A stretch of DNA of 64,000 nt from Hyperoodon ampullatus. Lineage: Eukaryota; Chordata; Mammalia; Artiodactyla; Ziphiidae. The stretch is taken from positions 124,764,152 to 124,828,151 of the forward strand of contig OX457061.1 in NCBI GenBank assembly GCA_949752795.1. Direction: 5' to 3'. The notes below the pieces were generated by a model. It made no database searches, was not told where the DNA came from, and saw nothing but the letters and a program-made list of their open reading frames with translations. Below are positions 47,361-59,254 of this stretch, one piece after another. The position numbers and the translations under genes are program-made. The first letter of the stretch is position 1. The number at the start of each line of letters is the position of its first letter.

Positions 47361-50075
47361 AGTAAGTATATATATGCTTCATCCATTCATCCATAGATGG
47401 CCATTTAGGTTGTTTTCATGTCTTGGCTATTTAAAATAATGTTGAAATGAATATGGGGGTATAGATATCTCTTCAAAATAGTGTTTTTATTTCCTTCAAA
47501 TGAATACCCAGGAGTGGGATTGCTGGATTATATGGCAGTTCTATTTTTAGTTTTTTGAGGACCCTGTATACTGTTTTCCATAGTGGCTACACCAATTTAC
47601 ATTCCCATCAACAGTGAATAAGGGTCCCCCTTTTTCCACATCCTCACCAACGCTTGTTATCTCTTGTCTTTCTGATGATAGCCTTTCTCACAGGTATGAG
47701 GTGATGTCTCGTTGTGGTGTTGATTTGCATTTCCCTGATGATTAGTGAAGTTGAGCATCTTTTCATGTACTGGTTGGCCGGTTGACTTCATTGAAAAATG
47801 TCTATTCAGATCCTCTGCCCATTTTTAATCAGATTATTATTATTATTTGCTATTGAATTATATGAGTTCTTTATACATTTTGGCTATTAACCCATATCAG
47901 ATGCATGGTTTTCAAATATTTTCTCCCATTCCATAAGTTGCCTTTTCATTTTGTTGATGGTTGCCTTTGCTGTACAGAAGCTTTTTAGCTTGAGGTTGTC
48001 TTATTTTTTGTTTTCATTGTCTTTGCTTTTGGTGTCAAACATAAAAATCATTGCCAAGACTGATGTCAAGGACCTTACTCCTCATGTTTTTTTTCTAGGA
48101 GTTTACAGTGTCTGATATTACATTCAAGTTTAATCCATTTTGACTTGATTTTTGTGTACAGTGTAAGATAGGGATCCAGCTTCATTCTTCAGCATGTGGC
48201 AGCCTAGTTTCCCCAGAACCACTTATTGAAGAGACTGTCCCTCTCCACTGTGTATTCTTGGCTACTTTGTTGTAAATTAACTGACCATATATGTGTGATT
48301 TTTTTAATAGGCTCTCTATTTGACTGATTGTTCAAGGTGTGTGTTTTTATGCCAACACCATGCTATTTTATTACTGCATTGTAATATAGTTTGAAATCAG
48401 AAAGCATGATGCCTCCACCTTTGTTTTTTCTTTCTTATGATTGCTTTGGCTATTCAGTCTTTTGTGGTTCTATGCAAATTTTAGGATTGTCCATTTTCTG
48501 TGAACAATGCTGTTTGAATTTTGAGAGGGATTGCATGTAATCTGCAGATTGCTTTGGGTTACAGACATTGTAACAGTATTAATTTCCAATCAATGAACAC
48601 AGAATACCTTTGCATTTATTTGTGCCTTTAATTTCTTTAATTAATGTTTGTAGTTTTCTGTGTACAGAACTTTTGCCTCCTTGGTTAAATTAATCTTGGG
48701 TATTCTTTTTGATGTGATAAAATAGGATTGTTTCTTTAATTTCTCTTTCTGATAGTGTGTTATTTATAGAATTGCAACACGTTTGTATATTGATTTTGTA
48801 TTATGTAACTTTACTAAATTCAATGATTAGTTCTAACAGTTTTTGGAGGAGTCCTTCGGGTTTTCTGTATATAATATCATGCCGTCTGCAAGTAGGGAAA
48901 GTTATACTTCTTTCTTTCCAATTTGAATGCCTTTTTCTTGCTAGTTGCCATGGCTAGGACTTTCAGTACCACGCTGAATACAAGTGGTGAGAGTGGGCAC
49001 CCTTGTCTTGTTCCTGATCTTGGAGGAAAAGCTTTTCACTGTTGAAAATGATGTTGGCTATGGATTTGTCATATATGGTCTTCAGTACACTGTACATTTC
49101 TTTTATGCCTAACTTGTTGAGGGAGTTTTTTTAAATTATAAATGAATGTTTGATTTTGTCAGATACTTCTTCTGCATCTATTAAAATGATCATATGATTT
49201 TTATCCTCCATTTTGTTAACATGGTGTATCACACTGATTGGTTGATTTGTGGACACTGAACCATCCTGGTATCTATGGAATAAATCCTGCTTGATCATGA
49301 TATATTAGGATAGTCCTGGCCTCATAAAAGACTTCAGAAGTGTCCCTTCTCTTCTATCTTCTGAAGAGAAGTATTCCAATTTGGTATAGCAATTATATTT
49401 GAATAATTGGTATATTTCCTTTAAAAATATTTGGTAGATTTCAGCAATGAAACCAACTAGACTTAAGTTTTCTGTCACAGAAGAATTCGCACCACAAATT
49501 TAAAACTTTGATAGATAAGTAATTATTCAGGGTACCTCTTTCTTCTTGAGGAAGTTTTATAGTTTGTGTCTTTTAAAGAATTCTTCATTTCATCTAATTT
49601 GCCAAAGTTATGGGCACAGTTTTTTGGGTTCTCATTTTTTACTATTTAATGTCTGAAAAAGTCAGTCACGATGTTCCATAATTCATTTCTGATATCATTG
49701 AATTGCGTCTTTTCATTTTTTCATTTTCATGATCTCTTTGGAGATTTATCAATTTCATTGACATCAAAAAACAGGTTTGCTTTCACTGATTATTCCCTAA
49801 TGTGCTTGGTTTTCAATTTCATTGATTTCTTCTTTTATCTAAATTATTTCTTTCACTCTGCTTGCTTTGGGTTTTAATTTCTTTTTCCTTCTGTGGTTTC
49901 TTAAAATGGAAGCTTAGATTGTTGATTTGAGACTTTTGCTCTTTTTAAATATAAGTGTTCAGTGCTATACATTTCCCTCCTAGCATTGCTTTAGCTGCAT
50001 TTCCAAAATTTTTATATGTTGCATTTTAAGTTTTGTTCAGTTCAAAATATTTTTTAAAAATTTCCTGAGGCTACC
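46848..50075 (-). mobile_element. Older L1, antisense, 3' UTR and most of ORF2
   Basis: 3' UTR of the older type (ATTGAGATACAATTGTTGTA, TTCAGGTATACAACATAATG), ORF2 C-terminus (47,500-48,300) and reverse transcriptase (about 48,500-49,450), ending in ORF2 near 50,075. The FADD region reads Leu-Ala-Asp-Gly (second Asp codon at 48,881-48,883). Many small deletions have removed all long frames. The endonuclease and everything 5' are missing. Confidence 0.88.
47330..47361. repeat. (TG)n microsatellite in L1
   Basis: About 16 TG units with one TATA interruption, at the same ORF2/3' seed position as the tract at 35,391 in another L1. Confidence 0.9.
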
Positions 50076-50089
50076 ACTGTGATCTCACA

Positions 50090-50445
50090 CTTTTGCATTG
50101 AGCTTCCCTTTCTCTGTAATGTTATTCCTCCAAATACCCTTACAGTTTTCTTCTTCAAGTTTTCAAGTCATCCCAATGTTATCTTCCCAGTGATACCATT
50201 TTATTTAAATTTTAACCCTCCAGGCACATCATTTTTCTTACCCTGTTAAATTTTTTTCTTCAAATAATCTATTATCTTCCAGTATACTGTATATTGTTCA
50301 TCATCTGTGCCAACTCACCACTGTCCCAACTCACCAGAATGTAAGTTTTATGATATCAGAATATTTTTTCCACTGAATCCTCAATACGTAGTATACTCAG
50401 TCATATGCTCAATACTCAATATTTACTGAATAATTTTGTCTCCTT
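50090..50445 (+). mobile_element. LINE-2 3' end, sense
   Basis: L2 texture and order: TGAGCTTCCCTTTCTCTGTA, TCTTCTTCAAGTTTTCAAGTC, the CACCAGAATGTAAGTTTTATG phrase, and terminal CAATACTCAATATTTACTGAATAA. Directly abuts the L1 to its left. Confidence 0.65.
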
Positions 50446-52139
50446 GGAGTTAGTTATTCATAAATTATTATTCTGATAATATTTCCTAGCCCTTCACTCT
50501 GAATTAATTTCCTATGTAGATATATTCAGTAGTACTTGAAAATTTCATCCTTATAACAGTTGTTTTAAATATTCAGAAGAGTACTTTTAATCCTAATTCT
50601 ACTTTACACATAAGAAAAAGGTATCTCCAAGAATAAAGACTGACACATGCAAAAAGCTAGGAATAGGACAGGAAGTAGAACTTTAAAAGTTCTTCTATTG
50701 ATAAGCCTAGCACCTTTACAGCACATACATATATCCAGGCAGTAGTACACATGAGAAGTATGAATACAGACTTCAACAAACTTTCATTATATACATAGCC
50801 AAAAAATATAAATGCATATTACATATGCATGCATAAATATATAATCAGTGTTTATGAAGTGATCTATGAAAATATTTTTAATCATAAATAATATTACCAG
50901 TTTCTTATTAATGAATTTAAGTGTCTAAATTTAAATTATTTTACAAACCATTGGAAACTATGGTTAGAGAAATAATGTGATATTTTTTAAAATAAAATTT
51001 GAACAGAAATTTAAATATAGTTCACATTCCTCTAAAAAGTATTTTAGAATAAGAGTGTATTATTTCAGTAGCCAGGCAACATTATGGCCTTGAGATATTC
51101 TAATTCTCAACACATAGCCAAGGGTTTCTTAATTCCCCTGAGACATTATTATTTCTAATAACCAGATTTCCAGTTACATTCCCATTACAGAGCTTCGTTA
51201 ATATGTGGAATGTATGTAGCTCTCAGATAGCAAGATTTTATGAAGGTTTGTCACATGTTCCCTTGTGAGTTGGGAAGGATAATAAGTAAATCAGAATATT
51301 TTCCCCCAAATTAGCTTCAATCTGTTAAATTAAGCTCCCTCCCTCCAAAAAAACGGTCATATATAAAGATGCAAAGTATAGAAATGTTTTCTCTGTTTCA
51401 AATACAGTGTTTCCAGCTCAATGGAGCTTTGGAAATTTTTAACAGCAACTCAAAATTATGTATAGTTCAATCAACTCTTTTATATTTTTGGTAGTTTGTG
51501 GATTTTTATTTTTCTCTTCTAAAAATACCCAGTTAGAACAATTCTCCTTTGTAAATGCAGACTATTATCGCTCTTTAATCATTGAAAAACTGTGCAATAG
51601 TACCATCTTAAGTGTATCCTTCTAAGGATTTTTCTCTAATTCCACATTTCTGCCACATGCAAAATTAATCCCATTTAACAAAACTGCAATAATCACTTTG
51701 AAAGGCCATGCCAAAATGTGGATGAATAATTGCAAAAGGCCTGAGTCTTTGATCTTTATTAACACACGCTAGACAAATGCTAACAGAGAGGTTTTAAATA
51801 TAAACCATGTTAAATGAGACAGTGACTACTAGAATCTCAGAAACTCCTAACAGAGTTCTTTTAAAAATAAATGAACTAAGAAATAAGAAGGAAAAGGTCA
51901 GGAATGGAAGGAACGATACAAGAAAGAGGAGCTACTATTTCCACTTAAGTCAGAGTCTCTGTCAACCAGTTTGCTGTTTCCTCCTCCTTTCCTAATCTCT
52001 GAAATAGGGAATCTCCCAGGCTATATCCTCGAAATCTCTCTCTTTACTCTCCACATGACCTCGACCAGTCTCATGGATATAAAAACCACTACATGCTATT
52101 TAATTTCAAATTATAACTACAGTGTACACCTATTTCCTT
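50446..52139. other. Unique-looking A+T-rich DNA, no gene seen
   Basis: No repeat, frame or composition shift that I can name over 1.7 kb. Confidence 0.5.
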
Positions 52140-52965
52140 AACAGCCCACTGGACAATTGTACGTAGATGTCCTAAACTAAACTCCTTATTCCCAAACCAC
52201 ACACCTTGTCTTCTTTGTCAATTCCATCTCAGTATAGAGTGATTCCATTTTACCTTCTTAACAGGAAAACCATACTCACCTACACAAAGGGGTCTCCTGG
52301 ATGATTTTCTTTCTCTTCTGCCTCACCTGCAATTCAGCACCAAATGATACTGATTCTACCTTCAAAGTACAGGAAGAAACCAACATTTTCTCCTACCTCT
52401 TCCACTATCAGGCTGGTCCAAACCATCAACTTTTGTATGAATTATTTCAATAACCTTTAAATTGATCTTCCTGATGCTGCTGCATCCCATTAGAGTCAAT
52501 TCTCAATGAAGCAACCACAATACCACATCTAAAATGTCTTTCCGATAGAATTCCCCTTATGCTCCAAATCCTGCAGTGGTTTCCCACTCACTCCAAGTAA
52601 ACATTAAGGACTTTTAGTAGTTCATAGGTCCTCCACATTCTAGCTCCTAACTTCTTCCCACTCTATCTCCTACCACAAACCCGACACCCACCGTATCCTG
52701 TTCAAGTATCACTTAAACAGAGTTTTCCCTGAGTACTGTATGTAAAATAACACTCCAGCACCACATTAACACTCCATATCCCTCATCTTGCTGCATTTTT
52801 GTCCAGAGCACTATCCCTCTATAATTATTTATATTCTGCTACTGTCCATTAGACTGTAAGCTCGATCAGAGCAAGGGCTACTGTTTTGTTTGCTATATAT
52901 TGATAATTGCCCACTGAAGTTACCTCCATAAGTATTCATTGAATTAATAAATACTAATACTGCTC
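52140..52965 (+). mobile_element. LINE-2 ORF2 3' part and 3' UTR, sense
   Basis: The best L2 in the window. In order: GATTCTACCTTCAAAGTACA, AAATTGATCTTCCTGATGCTG, CTAAAATGTCTTTCCGATAG, AATCCTGCAGTGGTTTCCCA, TTCATAGGTCCTCCACATTC, CAAGTATCACTTAAACAGAG, TTAGACTGTAAGCTCGATCAGAG and AAGTATTCATTGAATTAATAA. LINE-2 belongs to the CR1 group and died out before placental mammals diversified; the frame is heavily mutated. Confidence 0.78.
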
Positions 52966-53329
52966 ACCTGTTTTTCTCAATTCCACCAGGAGTCTATAGG
53001 TTTCTGACGTTATGCATAATTTCCTTCTCTCTTATTATAAATGTTTATCATCTCCTTCCTACCACCCTCCCCTTGCTTCCAAACTTATTTCACTATGCCC
53101 CAGGGAATTTTTGGTTTTGACCAAATCACTCTACTATATCTTTATCTTCTTCAAGACGATTTCAGTATTTCCACTACCTTAATTGAAAAGAGGCTAATCT
53201 TCTTTTAAGTAGAACCTGTACATCAGAATAATGAGGTGCACTTAGGAGATTATTCTCATCATCCAATGCTGTCTCCAAACCACCTGTCTCTTTACACTTA
53301 TAAAATGTCTTCATTCATTTAAAATCATG

Positions 53330-55011
53330 ACATTCTGCTTTTCCACCCTCTCTACATTTTTTCTTCGTTTTTTTTTTGGGGGGGTGGTCACCCACAGCTA
53401 TCTGGTCTCTGTATTATCTTGGAAAGATTTAGCACCTGGCTCATAACTAACTCTTCTGTTCCCTTGGTGACTTCAACTTACATGTGATTAAACCATCCAG
53501 CTTACTAGCCTTTAAGACCCTTGACCTGTAGATCTTTAGTGACATTTTGCTTCATTCTATCCAACTACCTTATTCCCATGTTATATCATGGATCTTATCT
53601 GCAGAAATCACATTACCTTCAAAACTAATTTTAACCTGCAAAGCCTTCCAATATAACCTATATTGTATGTATATAAGCATTAATTTTATTAATGATTTGA
53701 CATCACTGAGATCCTCATTTTCTTTCAAAAATTCATAAATTGTAACCTCCTTCTTTCACAATCATGTGGAAACTCTCCATTCCTGGAGGGTCTTAACTTA
53801 CACATGTGCAGAAAATTTTGCTGGAAAAAAATCACATACTGGACAAAACCATCTCACTCTATGTTCATGATCACTGATCTCCATGGGTCCTCAACCCTAC
53901 CTAGTAACTGCACTATCTTTACTCTTGAACATCTGCTCTTACTGTGATGACTATTTCTCATATTCTCACTTATCACCCCTTCTTCACATGCATCACTTTT
54001 AGCTTCTGAACCTGTCTTTTATTTTCTAAGCAATCCAAAATCTTTACACCTTATTCTTATTTTCCACCACCAAATGTGCAAATCTACCTGTCGTCTTCTT
54101 TTCAATAAATTACAGTGAACCACAATGAGAAGTACAATGGGCATGTGATTCTCCCTTATCAAATGTAAGTTTATCCATTTGTGCTGTAGACCCAAAGACT
54201 TTAACACCTTAAATTATACATTTTCATTCCTAAACAGTCAAGATCTCTTATTCTCTAGCATAGAATATCAGCTTACAAACAAGTTCTCCCTTGACACACA
54301 TGTTGTTCCAGGTTCCTTTTTTCTATATTTTTACAATACAATTATTTCCAAATAGTTTTCAGTTGACCACATTTTTATTCATAAACCCAGTACCTGCTTT
54401 TCTGTCCCACCACATTTCTGGAACTCCTCCTGGAAAGTTGATGGTCTCCAGGGCGCCAATTCTTAGCAGGCACTTGAGGAACATGATCTATGTACTCTGT
54501 TCTCTGTTGTTCAAAGCCATACACTCCCTTGTTCTTGAAACACTCCCTCCTCTTAGTCCCTGTGACTCCTTCCTTTCCTACTATTTGGAGAGTTGGAATT
54601 ACCTTCCTCTTTCTGATCTCTAAATTCTGGGTGCTTAGTCATGAGGTTCTGTGCTCCTTTCTCTGTAACCAGTCCTGGATGCCCTCAACTGATTTTGTTA
54701 TTTAAAATACAATCAGATGACTCTACTTATTTCCCAAGGAAAGGCCATGAATTTAGATTATAATTAATAACCTAAAAGCTATGTTTATATGTCACATATA
54801 GAAAATTTATCATATTCAAAAAGTATTCACTATTTCCTACCTCAAATGTGTTTTCTTACCCTAGTTCTCTTCTGCTTAGTAAATGGCACCATCATCCACC
54901 TGGTTGGCCAAGTCAGAAACTATTAGTATAATCTTTGATTCCTCTCTCTTTTATTTCCCACATGCAATCCATCATGCAGTCCTGGATATGCTACCTCAAA
55001 ATTATATCTCA
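53330..55011 (+). mobile_element. LINE-2 endonuclease-side region, sense, cut by an L1 insertion
   Basis: CTTGGTGACTTCAACTTACATG encodes a GDFN-like endonuclease motif (Gly-Asp-Phe-Asn) at about 53,463-53,480, followed by residues like SHVISWILSAEIT. The right end, TAAATGGCACCATCATCCAC through CAATCCATCATGCAGTCCTG, is L2 further along ORF2 and stops at an L1 tail at 55,012. The middle (53,750-54,850) is less certain. Confidence 0.58.
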
Positions 55012-55402
55012 AGACAAATATCATATGATATAACTTATATGTGGAATCTAAAATGATACAAATGAACTTATTCACAGAACAGTAATACACTCACAGACAT
55101 AGAAAACAAACTGATGGTTACCAAAGGGCAAAGAGGGGGAGAGACACATTAGGATTTGGGGATTAGCACATAAAAGCTACTATATATAAAATAGATAAAC
55201 AACAAGGACCTACTGTATAGCACAGGGAACTATACTCAATATCTTGTAATAACCTATATGGGAGAAGAATCTGAAAAAGGAGATATATATATATATGTTT
55301 ACAAAGATATATATATACATATATATATATATATAAACTGGATCATTTTGCCATACACCTGAAACTAACACATTGTAAATTAACTCTACTTCAATAAAAA
55401 AA
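55012..55402 (+). mobile_element. L1 3' end, sense, 5' truncated
   Basis: GATATAACTTATATGTGGAATC, then CAACAAGGACCTACTGTATAG, a TA-rich expanded tract (55,281-55,336), CCTGAAACTAACACATTGTA and CAATAAAAAAAG with a short A tail. It interrupts a LINE-2, so it is the younger of the two. Confidence 0.9.
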
Positions 55403-56405
55403 GAAAATCACTTTGATATTATGCAAGAAAAACAATTATATCTCATACTTGCCCATTTTAAACATTGAAAAACAAAACAGCTATAATTTGGACTTACCTA
55501 ATTAAAAGGCATTTTGGTGGAGAAGGAAGTAGGGGTCTTCTGCATTTAGATGAATATTACTGTTAAAAATAAGGTAACAGAAAGTTAAAATATCCCAATT
55601 AATTTTTCCTATGTACCTGTTTTTATTTCCTTCCAAGTTTTAATATTCTTCAGCACCACCCATTTTTTAAATCAAAAACTCTTATAAAGTATTCCCTTTT
55701 AGAAAAGAAATTGATGTATATTACTATAATTTTTCTTTTTACCCAATTCTTTCTTTTGAAAATTTATTCTTCCATTCCTTCTGACATCCTAAATAAAATC
55801 AGCACCAAACCAAGCCTTTGTTTTTAGAAACTGTCATTACTTTTTCCAGCTGGATATAAGCCACACCTAGGCATATCTATTATAGTTGTTGAAATTTTTA
55901 AAAAAAATATTAAAGCAAAGGAAAAAAATACATTACCTTCAAACTATGTCTCAGTAATTATCAAACCAACTGTAACAAAATGACAAATTTAAAATGCTAA
56001 AAGAAAATGTTTCAACCTAGATTTCTACCCAGTGAAGTTATCTTGCAAACATCAATATAAACATGGTTTTTAGAAAGACAGAAAGTGAAAGCATTGATCT
56101 CTAAAAAATTTGACACTAAAGGATACATAAAAGGTGGTTTTTCAGGAAGAATAACAATGATCTCAGAAGACAGTACAAAATTATAAAGAAAAAGAATGAA
56201 GTTAAAGTGCTAATATATGTATAAACATAAATACATACTAAATACATATTCATTGAGCAAAATAAGAGTAACATCTTAAAGAATTTAAAATATTTCTTGA
56301 AATAAGTCCATTACAACAGTAATGCAAAGAGCACAAAAAGGTCATCAATTTTAAGAATTCAAAGGTGCCTTCATATTTAGATAGATGGTAAAAATAATAA
56401 TTTTA

Positions 56406-56746
56406 ATGTCATGAAGAACATAGGGGTAAGACAGGAATAAAGACACAGACCTACTAGAGAAAGGACTTGAGGATATGGGGAGGGGGAAGGGTAAACTGTG
56501 ACAAAGTGAAAGAGCGGCATGGACATATATACACTACCAAACTTAAGGTAGATAGCTAGTGGGAAGCAGCCGCATAGCACAGGGAGATCAGCTCGTGCTT
56601 TGTGACCGCCTGGAGGGGTGGGATAGGGAGGGTGGGAGGGAGACGCAAAAGGGAGGGGATATGGGAACATATGTATATGTATAACTGATTAAATTTGTTA
56701 TAAAGCAAAATAAAGAAAGAAAGAAAGAAAGAAAGAAAGAAATAAT
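56406..56746 (+). mobile_element. Young-type L1 3' UTR, sense, 5' truncated
   Basis: TCATGAAGAACATAGGGGTA through GGAAGCAGCCGCATAGCACA, a G-rich tract, and an (AAAG)n tail. Target-site duplication AATAATAATTTTA at 56,393-56,405 and 56,747-56,759. Compared with the copy at 32,911 it lacks the last part before the tail (the CAATTATACTCC region), replaced by GCAAAATAAAG. Confidence 0.92.
56612..56640 (+). other. G-rich tract with quadruplex potential in L1 3' UTR
   Basis: Five runs of at least three Gs with short loops (GGGGTGGGATAGGGAGGGTG then GGAGGG). Equivalent to the C-rich antisense tract near 33,023-33,058 and the tract at 16,419. Confidence 0.7.
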
Positions 56747-57324
56747 AATAATAATTTTATTGAGATATCTCAAGGAACTGGTCATCTTTATAATGATTAA
56801 CAAAGATAATCAAAGAATAGACAATTAGCAAGTTAATAGACAGAAAATAATATAATAAGATTATCAGGCTGGACTAAAAAATATAAAGCAACTATATGAA
56901 GCTTATGTGAGTCACCACTTAAAGCTAAGTAAACAGAAAGTTCAACAAAGAATAAGAAAGAAAACATTTAAAACATTAGCCAAAAGAAAGCAGTATAACT
57001 ATTTCAATGACAGCCAAAACGGTCCTAAGGAAATATAAATTGAGACAAAGAGAAACATTTCATAGGAATAAAGCATTCAAATTTGCAGAAAGATATCACA
57101 ATCCACACTCTGTATATACTTAATACCTTACCTTCCAAAACATGTAAAGAAAAAACGGAAGGTGAAATGGACAAATTTCCAATCACAATAAAGCCCTTAA
57201 CCCATCTCATTTAATAAGTGATAGAATATGCCAACTAAAAATCAATACGTCTACTGATTAAATAAGATCTAACCTGCACAATCAACAAACTTGTCCCAGT
57301 TGATTATCTACCTTTCATATTATA

Positions 57325-57403
57325 TACATACGCACATACACACACACATATATATACAAACAGATATATGTATATACACATATACACACACATATATAGG
57401 TAC

Positions 57404-57454
<51 letters not shown>

Positions 57455-57457
57455 CAC
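57325..57457. repeat. Compound CA/TA/TG microsatellite
   Basis: CACACA runs, TATATA with GTATATACACA interruptions, a (TG)n run from about 57,404, and (TA)n to 57,453. One long stretch of alternating purine-pyrimidine, so Z-DNA or slippage-prone. Confidence 0.9.
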
Positions 57458-57837
57458 TGCTAAAAGCATACATAGAGTAGATAAGCTTGTTAATTGTGTT
57501 GGTTATATCTTACTTAATCCATGTATCTATCTATCCATCCATCCAAGCTGGCTTAAAGTTAAGACTGAGTCCACATAAGGAACATCTTAGCAATTAATAT
57601 GCATCATGATTGTAGCTGCTGTGCCTGTTAAATTAATGTTAAACTTTCAAAAATCACCGTGTTGTGATTTTTTTTCACAGCCATACACGTGCGTGTAGGC
57701 AACTTTATTCATAAGGTCATTTAAAATAAACCTATTTGTCTGGTTTCATCAAAAGTAGCACATTTTTCTTATTTCAATTTTTACCTGTTGCACTAAAACA
57801 ATCCCAAAATTGTATGGGATAAAATAATTTCTATGAT
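57458..57837. other. Unique-looking DNA
   Basis: No repeat or gene recognised except a (CTAT)(CCAT) patch at 57,526-57,545. Confidence 0.5.
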
Positions 57838-58238
57838 GTATTCATTTCCTAGGACTATCATAACAAATGACCACAAACTGAGTAGCTTACAACAACAGAA
57901 ATTTATTCTCCCACAGTTCTGGAGTCCAGAAATCTGAATTCAAGCTATCAGCAGGGCCATGGTCCCTCTGAAGGCTCCAGGAGAGAATCTCCTGGCATAT
58001 TTTAATTTATGGCAGCATAACTGCGATCTCTCTGTGGCCTCTCCCCTGGGTCCCTATGTACAAATTCTCCTCTCCTTTCCCCGCTAAAGACATCACCAGT
58101 CATTGGATCTGGGGCCTGCTATGATTTCTTCTTGAGACCCTCAACTAGTTACATCTGCAAAGGCCATGCTTCCACATAAGGTCACATTCTGAGGTTCTAG
58201 GTAGAGAGAAATGTTGGGGGGGGACACAATTAAACCCA
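57838..58238 (-). mobile_element. MaLR (MLT1-type) LTR, antisense
   Basis: Antisense MLT1 order: TTCATTTCCTAGGACTATCA, CACAAACTGAGTAGCTTACA, GAAATTTATTCTCCCACAGT (reverse of the poly(A) region), AGGGCCATGGTCCCTCTGAA, ATAAGGTCACATTCTGAGG and GGGGGGGGACACAATTAAACC. About 400 bp, near full length. A SINE sits just beyond its right end. Confidence 0.8.
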
Positions 58239-58265
58239 ATGCATACATTTTCCTTTTCCTTTCTT

Positions 58266-58478
58266 TTTTTCTTTTTTTTTTTTTTGTGGTACGCGGGCCT
58301 CTCACTGCTGTGGCCTCTCCCGTTGCGGAGCACAGGCTCCGGACGCGCAGGCTCAGCGGCCACGGCTCATGGGCCCAGCCACTCCGCGGCATGTGGGATC
58401 TTCCCGGACCGGGGCACGAACCCGTGTCCCCTGCATTGGCAGGCGGACTCTCAACCACTGCGCCACCAGGGAAGCCCC
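58266..58478 (-). mobile_element. CHR-type SINE, antisense
   Basis: Poly-T tail from 58,266 to 58,285, full CHR body with most CpGs kept, tRNA-like head ending GCGCCACCAGGGAAGCCC. A short duplication, CCTTTCTT, at 58,258-58,265 and 58,479-58,486 is a plausible target-site duplication in pyrimidine-rich DNA. Confidence 0.92.
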
Positions 58479-58721
58479 CCTTTCTTCTTTTGATATAACT
58501 ATTATCTATCTCACTACCATTTCACTGACTTCTATGTAATTTCTCAAAATTATGGTAAGAGGTGGTTTCTAAATAGCCTAAGAAATTGTCTTTCCCAAAC
58601 CACACAAAAACGAAATGGTGGGCTCTACTTACAGTATTCCAGATTCTCAGCCCACCTAGGAATATGTTTTCCTTGAAAAAAGAATCACAATCAATGAATG
58701 GATATTAGATAATTGAATCAA

Positions 58722-58912
58722 GTAGTCCAGTGTTCAAATCCAAGGCCTCTTCACTGCATGAGGCTATAAGTCTCCATAAGTATAAGCTTATGAAGTACAG
58801 GCTTAAAGTGGATGATTATCTATGGAGATCTGTGATAATTAAATAAGATGATGCAAATAAACCTGTTAACACAACCAAAGGGACACAGTAGGCAGTCCAC
58901 ACAGTGTGGTCT
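58722..58912 (+). repeat. MIR SINE fragment, sense
   Basis: GTAGTCCAGTGTTCAAATCC near the start resembles the B-box region, and TGATAATTAAATAAGATGATG followed by GGGACACAGTAGGCAGTCC is the MIR 3' part. Confidence 0.65.
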
Positions 58913-59254
58913 ATTGCCACCTGACTCACCCAATGATTGTCACAGTGACACTTAACATAATGTCAACAGTATGGGTTGCTTTAGGTTTGCCTGCTTGAGC
59001 TCACAAAGATGCAGCAATGTCTGAGTTCCACAATCAGAGATGGATATTAAGCCTCGATGACTCCTTCTGACTACGGAGAATAGCCTGGATAAGCTGTTGA
59101 TCATCCCTAACAGAATATAGCGGCTATATCATTGACTCCCCATCCTTTGCTCTGTTTCACTTATTCTTGTAGTTATTTATCATAACAATAATACTGCAGT
59201 TTTATAGAATATTGTCTTTCTCAGCAAACACTGAAGTTTCAAAGTATACTATGA

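Larger units (their letters stand above)
55900..57310 (+). mobile_element. Ancient L1 ORF1-end to ORF2 endonuclease, sense
   Basis: 55,905-56,250 follows the ORF1 3' end (GTTTCAACCTAGATTTCTACC) and inter-ORF DNA. 56,865-57,310 follows the ORF2 endonuclease (GACAAAGAGAAACATTTCATAG, CTAACCTGCACAATCAACAAAC). Between them a younger L1 tail has inserted (56,406-56,746) and 56,760-56,860 is unclear. Both halves share orientation and are in the right order, so I treat them as one element. No frame remains. Confidence 0.6.

Noticed and set aside
50090..55011. Single continuous LINE-2
   Set aside because: Two 3' ends (near 50,445 and 52,965) are present in the same orientation, so at least two insertions are needed.
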